A stretch of 64,000 nt of DNA from Fasciolopsis buskii (GCA_008360955.1 LUCM01001947.1:17710-81709), one strand, 5' to 3'. Counted from the first letter of the stretch, positions 1-12,600 are shown. Numbers and translations: made by a program. Notes: a model not told the origin generated them from the sequence alone.

Positions 1-2250
1 AAATTAACTGAGCTTAACATTACTATCCTTCCGGACACCCACTGATCCCTGCAGTCTCATGGCGCACAAACGACTGTTGAATGGGATCCAGTCTAAAAGG
101 GCTGCTTCAGCCTTCTCACTCAAGACTATTCCTACACCGCGTTGACCCACAGGTTGAACTGCTTTGTCTCCTGAAATATGAAGGAAATATCTTGACGAGA
201 CATTAGGCTCAGTCAGTTGAGTTACTCTACTCTACTCGAATTCGGAATTTGTGTTCCACCGATGCAGCAGACATCAGTTGAAAGCGAGTCCACCGTCAGA
301 GTCAAACGCGCCTGTTGACCAGCCTACATTTAAGTGCGCACATTGAATGAACCCAGATTCAGAGGCTGACGAGGCTTGAGAAAATGTGAGCTAGCAGATT
401 GAAAACCACACTACACTACTTGACAATGAACTGTTACAAGTATCGGGCGTGTGATTAGTGGGGACATTATGGGTAGGCAGAAGGGACAAAGAGATTCAGT
501 TGGAGAAAGAAGAGGCAGGTTGAATAAAAGAGAGGGAACTCTGAGCAGTAGCATACTTATCACTACCCACCCCACCTACGCTCGATGCAGTGGGCAGTGC
601 GGTCCTGATTATCCTGCTCCACGACCGATGCAATATGAAATTTCCTGTCGGCGTGTAACTCTTGGGGATTGATGGACGGGTGCTGCTAGGGCGTCCAGCC
701 ACTAAGCAGAAGAACGACTAGGGTCCTCAATCAAAGCCTTCGGTTTTGACAAGAAGCTGACCGCAAGGCAGCGGGGCATAGCTGAGTGGAAGCCCATCTA
801 CTTAGATCAATTATTCTTCCACTCGTTTGTCCTACTGAGCTGCTAACTCAGATCAACCCCCAACTTGGAGGACCAGGAGACTACTTCGTCAGGCTTCTGC
901 CCATTAACCTTCCAGGCATGATTGGATGTTCGGCTTGAGATAAGCCATCCTGTATAGCTCGTTGGATCATGGAGGCACGCTAGCCATCACACCACGTCAA
1001 TGTGTAGTCTCGTTTCGATAGGTCAATTTGGTCACTTATATATTAGTCGTTTTTCGTTTCGTATTCAATGATCTTTCCAAAATATTCGGCCAATTGTAAC
1101 ATTTCTTGTTTTCCCTTATACCGATTGGGTATTCAATAATCTTTAATTTTTGTTCTGACTAGCTTTGTCTCTTCCTTCTATGAAAGCTTCTGTTCATGTG
1201 AAGTGTGCTTGGCCCTCGCCCAGCTGTTTAAGGAAATAACTTCGCTCTTTGAACGAATTTGTTACGTTGTTTGAACCGAATTTTAGGGACTAGGTCTTTT
1301 TGGTTGGAAAGAGCACTATGCCTTTAGGTTCCATTTCACCAGATTTTTGACAAACAACGCAACTGACCGTTACCTGTGCTCAGGTCTACCTTATCCATTC
1401 GTACCAAGGCCGGCCTGTAAGTTGGTGATATTTTTGTTTTCTGTTCTGGGCTAGTCTGAAATCTTTTCAGTAAGTCTAAGGTTTGAAATTCTTTTAAAGA
1501 GCGCGATAGGCGTTTTCAGATTTTCTCTGACTGATTTACTCACAGCATTGGTCTTGTCTCGTCTCGTACCCGATCTACCCTCCCCATGACTCCTCACTAT
1601 GCGCAATAGGTACTACGTTTGACTGATAGACGGAAATAACCCTGTCGGTCATGAAGGGTCTCGTTATATCACCGACTGTAATGATAGAGATGAATTCAAA
1701 ATGTGTACGGACAAGATATTATTCACATATTTACAATGTCCCCAAAATGTATGGGCGATTTCGCTTATTCAGCGATCATCATGTGTTTGGATACCCTATT
1801 TTGCCTTTGGCATTCGCCAGTTGAAGAATGATTAAACCGCCCACATTCGTAAATGGAAGATCTAGCACTAGTGAAATTATATGCAGTTAACTATTGTAAA
1901 GCCATATGCTTATGTGATGGGTCAAACAAAGATCGAAAATCCAGATTTCGAACAATCTGGTAGAATCGTTGCACAAAAGTCTTTCGGCTTCAAGAACCCA
2001 GAATTATAGACATCATGCTCTTATGCGACCAGAATATGCAGTGTTTTGACCGTTTGCAAGTATCGGTCCTTCGTTTTTTTCAGGTTAATTTTGCGTGCAT
2101 TCAAATGCTTTTTCGTAAGCCATAGTATTTAGTCACGTAGAAAAAAATCACAACTGACCTCAAGAGAATGTCTCGGTGCGGTATTTGCCAGCCCAATCCT
2201 TCATCTTACTTTACTTCCGTGATTGATGAAACTAGAACGTAGATAGTTTT
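1..2250. other. No gene seen upstream of the first SINE
   Basis: Only short, unconvincing open frames occur here (451-672 on plus, 496-702 on minus). A splice-like pair near 1381-1433 would give an 11-codon micro-exon that I do not trust. I see no repeat or RNA gene. Confidence 0.5.
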
Positions 2251-2257
2251 TCGGTAA

Positions 2258-2372
2258 GGGAGCCGTGGCCAACAAAGAGCTGTCAAGCGGGGAATTTTAC
2301 CGAGACTGGCAGGATTCGAACCCGCACCCTACATGTCCCAATGTCACGATAGTATCCGCTTGTACACGACCG
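2258..2372 (-). repeat. tRNA-derived SINE, family 1, copy A
   Basis: On the minus strand it carries a Pol III B-box match, GGTTCGAATCC (complement near 2312-2322). About 45 bases of body follow and end in a GTTGGCCACGGCTCCC-type block. That body matches the copy at 5182-5300 closely, including the TTCCCC, CTTG-CAGC and GTTGGCC blocks, while the tRNA-like heads have diverged. It lies just past the poly(A) signal of the membrane-protein gene and has the same orientation as that gene. Confidence 0.65.
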
Positions 2373-2420
2373 GCATTCACAGCTAGTAGTGAAGCACGGT
2401 TTCGGATTGATCTACTTATT

Positions 2421-2426
2421 TTTATT
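2421..2426 (-). promoter_or_regulatory. Poly(A) signal AATAAA for the Ig-like membrane protein gene
   Basis: On the minus strand, AATAAA occurs about 525 bases after the TGA at 2952. It is the nearest canonical hexamer in the right orientation that I found. It lies just before a SINE copy, so the transcript end probably abuts that insertion. The cleavage site cannot be placed from sequence alone. Confidence 0.4.
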
Positions 2427-2951
2427 CCCAAACAGGACTTTGATTTTAGAACCTGAGGAAAAAAATCTAATATCAACGTGGAGCAAATCATTTGTTTATA
2501 TATTATCAATTAAGTGATACTGTGAATACAGACATTTGAAAGCTTTGCTTGTGGCGGAAATGAATTGAATGAATAACGAACTATGGAAATACAGTGTCAA
2601 TTCCAAAACGAGAACCGCAATGTGAAATTTTGTCTTTACAAAGAGAACAACCATCAAGGCGATAAAATATACAAACGTTAACCGGATTTGGTTGGATTGT
2701 GACCAACAGTCCTACAAATAAATGAACACAAAAATGGAACCAGGTCATTGTGTTATTCAGTAGTGTGGTTAGTAGTTGCATTTATAATAAGGCGTCTTCT
2801 GCAAATATGCATGAATGAATTAATAAATGCGAGAATGCAATCAGTTTTTTCGTAGAAAAAACTCTACGAGTTTGCTTGCGTCCGACCACGAGTTACTTAT
2901 GCTTGAAGAATGAAGTGATGTTGTTGGCCGATAGGATGGCCCGTTTGTGGT

Positions 2952-4441
2952 TCAGGTCGAACTTGACTGACTTAGCTCGCTGTCCACCTGACCCCTGTGC
3001 ATGACCGATGAAGTAAACTCTTGCAAACGTTCAGTTGTTAGATTAAAGTGCATGTTCACTGATCCTTTAGCTGCCAAATCCAATCCTCGAGATACCAAAT
3101 GATGAGCCTGTTCCCGGTCTGTTGGTGCTGTATTCTGCATGCTGTCGGCTTCCGAATTTGACCTGTCAATTGTCATTAGAGAATTGTTTGTTGCAGTAGT
3201 TCCTGCATCATCTGACGGGCACTTAAATTCACCACGGATTACTCGTGCGATCATCTGCTGCACCTCGTGCCCGTTCCGCGATCCCAAAGAACTTCCCAAA
3301 TCATTCCTATTTAGAACAGGCAAATGGTGAACATTTGGACAATTCTGCTCATTGAATTGATCTGGTTTGCCCTGGTGTGTCAGAAGATGAAAATACTGAC
3401 TAATGTCAGCACGACCCGGTTCCGAATCAGTATCGACGGTGGTTGATAAGGTGCTATTCTTTTTATGTCTCATGGAAGTGGGTCTGTCCGCAGCAGAGAG
3501 AGGGAAGAAATTCCCACTAGTTAGTTGCTTTTCACAGTTTTTGGGTAGACTTCCAGTGAAATATGTTTGCTCAGAATTCTCGAGCTGTTTAGGGCAGACA
3601 AAGTAGCCTGCTTCGCCAGAAGGTAGACGAACTAGCAGAGGTGTCATGCTTGGATGGATAAGATTGGAACCGGGGGTTGATCCACTCGAATCTTCATACG
3701 CACACTCAGTGTGTATCATGTTAGTTTGTGTTTGTGATCGTGGCGGTTGCTGTCGTTGTCGCTGTTTTTGTTGATTGGGTCGCTGAGTCTGACTACTGTT
3801 GAAGTGTTTAACGTCCGAATTAGTGAGGAAATATGATGACGGCACACATGACGTTTCATCTTTGGAGTAGGATTTCTTTATGGCTGGTGACTGGGTGTTC
3901 GAATTAATCATTAAGTAGGAAGGTCCATTATTGCAAATTCCATCTGTGAAGCTCATCGAATCGTTAGTCAGAACAACCGAGTTGGTTAAACTTTCGTTAT
4001 TCCCACCCATTCCAGTTTTGTTGCTCACGCTACCATTTGGAGGATTTTCGGACGTGCGTGCTGAACTCGGAGAGACCAAGATACTGGTACCCAACGGACC
4101 AAAGCTGACATAATTGGCGGCCGTCATGCTTGACAAATTAAGGGCATCGTTCAGTCCGCCTAGTCTGGCAGGCTGATGAAAATTCACGGAACCACAGATC
4201 CCGTTTGCCCCACTTGCTGTGTTGGGGAAAAATAGCATGCCGTCCGCGGGATCAGCTGTACCTTTCAAGTGCTCCAATCCAGCCAAATTATAGTGGCGTG
4301 GCGCATCTCCTCGGGAAACCGTTCTCTTGGCCAATGAACAGAAGGAAAGATTGGGCTGCGCCTCACAAATCGCTTTTCTGTGACGTCTAAGACACAAAGC
4401 TGCTTCAAGACAAGAGTTGACTTTGCCTCGAAACAAATGAT
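2952..4441 (-). CDS. Exon 4 of Ig-like membrane protein (long cytoplasmic tail)
   Basis: This exon encodes about 495 residues and a TGA stop at 2952-2954. It is the longest open frame in the window. The acceptor is CGTACTTCACCGTAG just above 4441. The juxtamembrane part is basic (RRHRKAICE). The middle has a Gln/Arg-rich stretch (residues near NQQKQRQRQQPPR) and many Ser/Asn. Short Pro/Tyr-containing stretches such as GPSYLMIN could be signalling docking sites, but that is speculation. The tail is likely largely disordered. The opposite strand also has several open frames here, which are shadows of this exon. Confidence 0.85.
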
Positions 4442-7400
4442 CTACGGTGAAGTACGAGAAAGGAAGAATTTAGCGAACATCGTTGGGGAGAAAAAAAGGG
4501 GGGTGGGCTAATAAACACATCAAAAGTGACTGATAGATACATAAAAGTTTGATTCACGGATTAAATGTTCTTTTTCACCAGTCAGCGTTAGACATACGAG
4601 TTATTCACATGACTCAATCCAATCTGTCAATTCATTTAAGGGATCCGAAAACTTTGACGGATTTTGGATTTATGCGATATGCAGATGTCAGGAAGGAATA
4701 TTGATTCTACATCAGGCCGTGGGTAGTGAATTACAGTCCGTGGTTGCAAGTCGGCTTCCCTGATGCTATTTGATTGAGCAATAGTCACGTAAACTCAACG
4801 CAGGCTGCAAGTTTACCAGAGAGAGTCTGATTGTTCATACGACCTGGATCCCTATGCATGATATGAATCGTCCAATAAGTATGTTTATTTTACACCATAT
4901 ATTCCGTAACTTGTGATCCCAAAGCCGCATTGTAAGAGATAAACTCCATGATACTGTCTGACACTCAAACTGTTGCACATGGCTAGTAAAGTGCTGTTTA
5001 CCTCTGATGTTACTCAAAAACCAGAAAATAACGGTAATCAGAGAATACTGAACGATAGTCAGAAACTGCTGAGTGATAACCGGAGGCGAGTAAACTACGG
5101 GAATAACCTGTTGCATTCTTTTGCAGATACAATACGTCCCGTCACGCCCATTACTGAAATATCAATGTACAACATTTTTCAGGAAGGGGCCACGGCCAAC
5201 AGAGGGCTGCCAAGTGGGGAAGTTCACCGGCGGTAGGAGGACTCGAATCCGCGACCTTCACGTCTAAGGGCCATGACCTTATCCATTTGGCCACCGTTAT
5301 GCAATGTAGGGGTTCTTTATCATCCTAACTAAAATTGTCTGCTTGAGTCAGGTTAGGTGGTTTTTTTCTTCCCTGACTGTTGGCGCACATTCTGCCAGAA
5401 TAAAGCCAGCCACAAAGCACCGGGAAAGTCTGAGTCGGGTTTGGAAACAACTGTTCGTGTAGTTCAGGATCAGAAGGCTGCCTATCATGTTTCCGCAGCA
5501 CGCTCTACTGGCCCTACCTGACAGATCCATGCACATCTGAGTAAGTGTGAAAATGCGCATGCATCCACGCAAGCACGCAAATACAGGCAAATTTTATCAC
5601 AGTCGTGTGCACAAGCACGTGCATCCCAGGTGACAGTTTTGTCCTCAGATTACGTTAGCCATCGCAGGGTCATTGACCTTGATACTACCCCATGCATTTT
5701 TAACCTGTCATCGTCGCGCATGCATCTCATCACTGTTGCCTGTTCCGCCTGCTGCATCAACCGCCTACTGCATCAACCGCATACTGCATCAACCGCCTAC
5801 TGAGGGCTTCCAAACTGGGCACCTGAATGCAAAATCTGTACGAGGTCTCATTTCTACGCATTTGCTGCTCCCGCTGTAGTTTCGTCTGGGAGAGTGTAAA
5901 TTAATCCCGAAATGAATTCTTTTTGAATGTGTCCTTTATTTCCACCGAGTAAGTCGGCTGTAAATTTCACTTTAGTCCCATCAGCAGTTTCAGTCTGCTG
6001 TGATTTCTACCTGAGTGACTAGCTTTCCTAATAACATCGCGCGATTTCAAACGGGGCAGATCTAACACGGTTTTAAGCCATTCTGTTCGTCACATCGAGA
6101 ATGACTGAAAATACTGGGAATCATATACGGATGAGGAGTCCAGTTTCGCATCAGTGCAAATGAATTCAAAAAAAGCTTCGGAGAAATATCAGTCGATAGA
6201 TTACGATCACTGACAGTGTGGATGACTTACCCAGATAGGTCTTAGTTAATGCACAACGAATAAACAGTGCTATGTTGATTATCAGCGAGAGTGCCAGTAT
6301 GATTATCATGACGATCACCAATTCCGGACGAGTTACTGTGCCAATGGGAACAAAAAGAGACAAACGGTAGCTGATGAATTTGAGTAGTGGAGGGCTGTTG
6401 GATAAAGATAACTGACCGTGTTGCGAAATACAAATGTGTACACCTGAACAATGCACTAGGTCTATACGATGAGCTCTCTCGGTGTATCAGAACTCAATGA
6501 GATAATAGTTTCAAACTTCTCTACCTCACCGTTTACAACGCTGCCAGTGTCAGCAGTTTGGTTCGTTGTTAGTGCTGGCGATTGGCATGTTACTTAGTTT
6601 GCACTTTACCCGGTCGCGCAGCAGGATGGCTTGACATCTCCTCCATATTTTCATCTGACTATCAGTAGTATACAGCGGTTCCACCTTTTATCTTTTACCC
6701 TTTACTTTATTTACTAATGAAACAATAATGTACATCAATTTTCCAATGCCCTACTCTTGCTTAGGTAGCGGAATTCATTGAATCCCGTTGAAACAAAAGT
6801 TGTATCTATATCTTTCTGTTTATAATTAATGATAGCATATATGCAATGACGGTGAAATCTATGATATCGGTTGTAATAGTTGAATTCGCGAAATTACTCG
6901 TACAGTATCTGGAGTGGTGATTAAATTGCAGACATATGGACCTGTATTGGAACTCATGTGTGCAATGGTAGAGATGGCTGTTTGAAGTAAGTTACAACGG
7001 GCATCTTAGATAAATTTGAGATATGTTGTGCAGAAAAAGGGAAGTGAATGACCGATTGTCGCATAGTTTGGTAACGGATAATCACAAATTAAGTGTGAAT
7101 GAACACATGCACAAAAGAACTGAATTTCACTGCGTCGAGCGAATCAGTTTGTATTTCGAGAAAACGTGACTAATTTGTCCACGTTGAGTAGCTATGCCGT
7201 CAAATACCATGTCTGCCCGAATCTACTGTGAGTTCTTAGACAACAATTGCCGATTATGAAAAGGCGGTATGGGGTTAGATTAAAGCTAAGCTTAGTGTCC
7301 GTTTCACTTCTCCAATCAAATCGTTGACGGTGGGCAGCACCTGTAAAATCCATGAAACACGCCATTCGGGAGGGAATCATTTCAATCTGTCTTCTTTCGG

Positions 7401-10400
7401 GAAGGGTTTATTGACAATATGAGAAGAGATTTAGATTGTTGGACATTAGGAACCTGAACTTGTGGCCAAAAATCTCTAAGTAGCCAATCGATACTCACAT
7501 TTCATACTAAATAGTTCGAATTTTGTCAAACCTGTATCTGGCTTTGTGGACGGATCATTGACACGGTGGATCCCGTGAACCTCGTTCGCTCCTTGTTCTA
7601 TGTTTGGAGGAACTAAAATAGGTTAAAAATCAAATCGTTTCATCCAGCAAAGAATGTAGAGGTGAAAGAAACTGCGTGACTAAAAGATCAATAGAAACAA
7701 CAACGATAATGATGACGACAACGATAATGAAAACGACAATAACAACAAAAATAACTGTGATTTCCTTGGATGGTGGTCATGGATGGTATGTTTCAGAAGG
7801 GTAAGAATATGTGCAATCAAAACATTAAAACGGGATAACGAAAAATCGAACCCAAAGATTTAGGGTTCATTTGAAATCGATTAGTGTGACTGAAAACTTC
7901 GGATTGATTAAACCCATTCAGGAAGACTTGTTGAACCACATGCATTTAAGTCATCCGGGCCAAGGGTTATTTTGGACGGTTAGAACATGTACTGGAATAA
8001 ATGCAATTCTTCGCTGAACAAGCAACCATTGGGAAAATCCACACTGAAGCTACCAAGGTGCGCAACTGGGCCTGACTATTCACGCGCGTTGTGTTCAGTT
8101 GCGATATTCGTTATCGAAACTCGAGTGTCTATTCTACTGAAAGTAGTCTGAGGCTACGCAAGGATAAAACGAGGCTAACAGGTGACGAAGAAATCTTCGG
8201 AATGACAGGATTTTTATTTTGTAAACTTAAATCCAGTACAAACCAGTGAGAGGACGTATCGAAGGATTCGTGCAAAATTGACCAGAAAGCTCACCGGTCA
8301 CCTGTGGCTGGATGGGAACGATCACTTATCCGTTAGTCAATGCGTTTGACCTGTTTGAATTTCCGTTATATTGGATCAAGCGATTTTGATATACCCGGGT
8401 CTAAAGTGCAAACACCCTGCACCCATCTATCGCTTGTGTGAGATCTATAGGTTCAGTAATTTGCCTATGGATTAGTCGTCAATTTAAATGAACTTTTTAG
8501 TGTCATATGTTCTCACTGAAACCTGTATGAGCGCATGATCCATGTCGAATACTCGCAAGCAAGGACCCAAGCACTCAAACGCTTCACTGACTTATTTGGT
8601 ACCCCGGGGAATCCTCTTCAACCAACGTGACAATGGTAGTGTGTGATTTTATTCGGTCTTTGGCTACGGGTTCAGTGATCCTGGTTGGCTGCATTTGGGT
8701 TCCCGTACTGATTGCTCATCTGCTTGTCTCGTGACTGTATCGGAATACCTTTATCACAAAATTGTGTGTTGGACAGAACGGTTTTCGGGATACAACAAAA
8801 ACAATAGTAAGAAACATGTGGTCAAAGGACGATGGATATGCCAGTGTCTGTACGGAAAGATCGATAATTCACTTGATTTTTTTTTAAATATGAAGAAAAC
8901 AATACAGTGTGATGTAAAACGATGCAATTAATTTCCGATTTTTCGCAAAATTTCACACACGATCGGCAAGTTTGTTCCCAACATTAATCCAATTGTAGGT
9001 GAGATTAATTGTCTCGAATCCGAACTTAGCTTTGAGTGCACCGAAAACTGGTGCATTATGCATTAAGTTAATTGTAGAAGTTTATAAGAACGTACTTCGG
9101 CTTTATCGATTGAGAGCATAATTTTCGTCAGTTTTTGGACTAGCTCGTGTGATCTTCCTCATTATTTCTTAATCAACCCAAAAGTTCCGAGCTCAGTCCG
9201 GACTCAGTATACTTAACCATTACTTTTCCAATCCAAAACATACTACGCTGCTTGTGTACATGTAGGACTCCCTGAACGATTGGTTGTTTTGATTTTTCTG
9301 TTACCTGGTCATTAGCTGAATGCTGTACATGAAGACTACTTAGTGCACTGCTCTAAAGTACATTGCAAATCTGAGGTTTTTCTTCGGCTACTCCACTAGG
9401 ATGTCAGTCGATATTCTCCTTTGTCACGGGATCTGTTTGATGAACTCACTGAGTATGTTTGTGCTAAACAAATAGAAACCATTTACGGAACAAAAGCATA
9501 ATTTCGATTGTGGTTGTTGACGTGAAGTAACGATTTCTCAGAATTGATGACCACAGCGAAAGGAACTGAACCAGTAAGGCTTAGACGAAGCATTCACTGA
9601 CTGATGGGTCGGACACCATCAAAATCTTGTCTTAATTTGTTAAGTCATCGTTGGAGCTTCGATAATACGCTATTTTCGACTGGTAGCCAAGCGCGTGATT
9701 TCCGGCGACATATCTGCGTAGGCACTTCCTTTATCGTCCGTGTTTTTAATACCTCGAACTCAAATTAGGGTATTCTAAGTGAGAGATCATTTTTGAAACA
9801 GACCGGATTTCCAGACAAACTGAACAGAATTTCAGGACCAAATGACGTAAGAAATGTATCGATGCGCCATGTATTGGTTTTAATTGTGAATGATATAATG
9901 TTAATGTCAGCGTTGTTGGTAGATGTAATGTGCCAACGTTTCGACTACCGTGGGTAGTCTTTCTCAAGGCAAGTGTTACAATTTCGTTGAAAAATCACTG
10001 CTCTTCTGACGAGAATTTTGGACAAGCTCCTCATCGGTTTACCTAAGAAGTGGGGCTTATCTGTTGGTTAAAATTAAGGGGAACCACAGTTGATATTCGG
10101 CAACCGTCGGTCGAGCGATGTCCCAGGCATTATTGTTGCCAATGGTTCTGAATATTTCTGTTGTTGTTCCATAGTTCAGGTTAATGGCTTCCACGAGGTT
10201 CAAAGTGTGCAGCTTTATATTTGCGTCTGGACATTTCAGCACCAATCAAAGTAGCACCGCCAGTGCATGTGTGCAGCTGGCAGGGATCTTTTGGGTAGAA
10301 GCTCAGACGTGTGAATTACATCTGAGATTTTAGATAGAAAACTTTACTGTTGCAATTTGACTACAGTACTTTTTTCAATACGAGCTATGTGAACCAATGT

Positions 10401-12600
10401 CACAAACTGAACATTTTTCCATCTGGTAAAAAATCCCCGTAGAAAATTCGGTAGTACTCATTTCTTGGCAACTACACCAAAATAAATTAAAATGGTCTAT
10501 AATTATAAAAACAAGATCACATATGGAGGATGGGGTGTCATTCTGGAAAGACTGATGTTTTACCGTAAACGTTTGCTTTCCGATGCGTAGCTACACCTCC
10601 TTGGGCCTTGGTCACAGCTGCTAGCACATAACTGCTTTGGACGCATTTGTTTCACCTGTGAATATCAGAGGCAACAATTTCTCCGTTTCTTAGCTTTCCC
10701 ACCGGATAATACCATCTACAGAAGTATTTGGTGAGTTCACTGCTTACAAAATACAATGATACATTACCAACTGTATATGGCAGACAAAAATAAAAGAGTG
10801 TCACTCTCACATTGGATTCATCTACACTGAATAACGTGTTTAGCGTTGAAAAACTGTGAATCCTTCTTGCAAAAACTGGAAAGCTTTTTAAAGTAAAAAT
10901 TTGTAACTGTTTTTCATGGTTATTTATGGTTTAATAAATCAGAATATCATGCACGGCCTCAAAATCTTACCAGTCCTTGTTCTGCACCGCTCATTTGGCA
11001 ATCCATTTGCAGAAATCTTGCTAGTGCACGAAGCTAATAGTGCCCCGTGCGTTCGTGATAAGACAGCGTCCGATAGCATGGGTGTGGTTTGCACAATAAT
11101 AGTGGTTCTGTTCAGTTGAAACCTCTGGGTTGTCCTCAGAGTACTGGTTTTAGTCGTTGAAGATGTCGTGGTCAACGTGGTAGACGTGGTCGTATTCCTT
11201 CTCTCTGCAGCCCTCAAATCCAGCGGTCTAATGGCCCGCTGACCTTGATAATCACAATTCCACTGACCACTAACGTCTAGCGCTTCCAGATTGATCACGT
11301 AGCTGAGTAAAATACGGGTCGGACTCGGCCGATCGTAAGTGCAACCGTCAATAACTTGTGAAATAGTTTTTGGCACGTGACAGCCATTATCGCCTAGCAC
11401 ACAGCTGGGCATGCAGTCCATGTAGCACACTGAAGTTTGAACCTGACAGGTGAACAAAGGGATGATTATCAGTGACAAATTCGGTTACTCATGAGTAGGC
11501 ACTGCTGATCAGTATAAATAACTTCGGGAAATCCCGCGACGGAGTCACGTGTAAGTTAGCAGAGGGTAATAGGTCGAAAAAGTTGGCAAATGTAGAAACA
11601 TTTGGGATCTGACCGCATTTTACTGAACACGGCAAAATGTTCCTAGTGTAGTGGGATTTGGAAAGGACATGTGACGACCAATGTAATCCTGTCAATCAAG
11701 CGAGTGCTGATGTTTAGGGGTACAACAACTGGTCTTTTACTTTTGTTAATCTGTGAAAATAAAGTCTCTAATTGTTTTTAGTTCACCTTTTAGAATGGCT
11801 TTCTGCTACTCACTTGCATCGTGTGGCTCCGAAATTGATCAAATCGGGCAGTTATTAAAGTTTGACTGTAACTTCCTTTTCGCTTATTGAAGAAGAACTG
11901 TTAATCAAAGAGGTCGGTCGATGTGTAGGCTACGACCAGTGGTCGTACAGAAACTTGTGGTAAAAAGCGACTACGTCAAGCAGTTCCACGTCTAACTGAA
12001 GCAACTTCCTCGGAAACCGGTAGTTTAGTTGAATTAATGGTTATTTGCTCATTTTATGAGACCAGTCTGACACGATGAACAACTACGCTTGAACCGACAT
12101 TCTGGAGTGGTTAATGCAAAACTCAGTGGAAATTTTAGAGAACATTCATCTGCGATAGTTTTCCAGCTAACTGAAGTTCGGTTCTCAAATGAAGTAAACC
12201 AGATCACTGAGACACTTACTTGCGGGCATAGAAGATATACAGTGCTCACTTCCGGCCACGGTTTGGATTCTTTACTCTCGGAACTGGACAACTTATCTCT
12301 TACATGGATGGAATTGTGATGATCAGCAGATTCGACTTCAGTGACAACTTCGCATGTGATAAGTGCCTTGCGATCCACATTAATTCCATAGGACAGTGTG
12401 ACGAGACTGGTGAGTTGATCTGAGTTCTGTGCCTGATCGGCGCTCATCGGTTCACGACTGGGCCGTTTCGGTTCGGAATCCGTTGCTGGAGAGATTATCG
12501 TGGTGGCAACACCTTCACACCAGCCGATGTAAAGTATGAATAGGCACACCGTCCACTTGCCTCGAGCTATAGACACGAGTGCTGCTTGCGGTGACGCCAT
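2952..12600 (-). CDS. Single-pass membrane protein with Ig-like ectodomain (four exons)
   Basis: Joined exons 12600-12220, 11442-10971, 6335-6231 and 4441-2952 encode 815 residues. All four exons are bounded by GT-AG introns, and phases fit at each junction (0, 1, 1). Residues about 1-30 form a signal peptide ending near WCEG. Residues 83-190 are an Ig-like, cysteine-rich region ending in D183-x-x-G186-x-W188-x-C190, the usual position of the Ig DxGxYxC motif. Residues 210-245 are a Thr/Ser-rich stalk with N-glycosylation sites such as NTT and NRT. Residues about 290-310 are a hydrophobic helix flanked by Arg/Lys. The remaining 500 or so residues are cytoplasmic, hydrophilic, rich in Ser/Asn and include a Gln/Arg stretch. 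The start at 12600 is the only ATG before the signal peptide and has A at -3 and G at +4. A cell-surface receptor or adhesion role is inference. No orthologue is recognised, and the tail shows no kinase or other enzyme motif. Confidence 0.85.
5182..5300 (-). repeat. tRNA-derived SINE, family 1, copy B
   Basis: On the minus strand it begins with an A-box-like GTGGCCAAATGGATAAGG, then a B-box variant GGATTCGAGTCC about 35 bases on, the spacing of a tRNA. The body shares TTCCCC, CTTGGCAGCC and GTTGGCCGTGGCC blocks with the copy at 2258-2372. It sits in the last intron of the membrane-protein gene. The intact A- and B-boxes suggest it is younger than copy A. Confidence 0.65.
5747..5802 (+). repeat. 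16-base minisatellite, about 3.5 units
   Basis: The unit CTGCATCAACCGCCTA occurs three times in tandem at 5752-5799 with one mismatch (CGCATA in the second), flanked by partial units. It is intronic. No function is evident. Confidence 0.85.
6231..6335 (-). CDS. Exon 3 of Ig-like membrane protein (transmembrane helix)
   Basis: This 105-base exon encodes the membrane-spanning segment (TRPELVIVMIIILALSLIIN and onward to LFIRCALTK). The acceptor has a long pyrimidine tract ending CCCATTGGCACAG. The donor is CTGG followed by GTAAGT. It takes two bases from its own start to finish a Val codon and leaves one base for an Asp codon completed by exon 4, so both junctions fit. Hydrophobic residues followed by Arg, Cys and Lys agree with the positive-inside rule for a type I protein. 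Confidence 0.85.
6336..10970 (-). other. Intron 2 of Ig-like membrane protein gene
   Basis: This 4.6 kb phase 1 intron separates the ectodomain from the membrane helix. It contains a degenerate trinucleotide-rich patch at about 7690-7755. Short open frames on either strand (for example 8695-8931 and 9746-9967) have no recognisable homology or splice support. Nothing else is identified. Confidence 0.75.
10971..11442 (-). CDS. Exon 2 of Ig-like membrane protein (Ig half and Thr stalk)
   Basis: This exon encodes residues 128-284 plus one base. The acceptor reads pyrimidine-rich CACCTGTCAG. The donor is ACTG followed by GTAAGA. It opens with a tight cluster of cysteines (residues 133, 137, 141, 148, 161), then an E/F-strand-like segment ending SGQWNC. 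A run of Thr and Ser with sequon sites follows, typical of an O-glycosylated stalk. It ends in a basic segment (RCRTRT) just before the membrane helix of exon 3. The intron that separates it from exon 1 cuts the Ig-like region. Confidence 0.85.
11443..12219 (-). other. Intron 1 of Ig-like membrane protein gene
   Basis: This 777-base phase 0 intron has GTAAGT at the donor and CACCTGTCAG at the acceptor. I see no repeat, RNA gene or separate coding sequence in it. The open frame at 11489-11695 on the minus strand has no supporting feature. Confidence 0.8.
12220..12600 (-). CDS. Exon 1 of Ig-like membrane protein (signal peptide)
   Basis: This exon encodes residues 1-127. The ATG occupies 12598-12600, and a Leu/Ile/Tyr-rich signal sequence follows (CLFILYIGW). 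The exon contains the first cysteine of the putative Ig fold (ITC at residue 83) and an NRT-like site lies just beyond its donor in the unspliced frame. It ends in CAA followed by GTAAGT, a perfect donor, in phase 0. The unspliced frame runs on to 12049 but loses protein-like character. The next exon begins in phase 0. Confidence 0.85.

Larger units (their letters stand above)
4442..6230 (-). other. Intron 3 of Ig-like membrane protein gene
   Basis: This 1.8 kb phase 1 intron lies between the membrane helix and the tail exon. It holds a tRNA-derived SINE at 5182-5300 and a 16-base minisatellite at 5747-5802. The minus-strand open frame at 4835-5116 is not protein-like and is not needed for a phase-consistent mRNA, although an optional exon cannot be excluded. 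Confidence 0.75.

Noticed and set aside
2265..2509. Open frames over the first SINE on both strands
   Set aside because: They overlap a tRNA-derived repeat and have no coding character.
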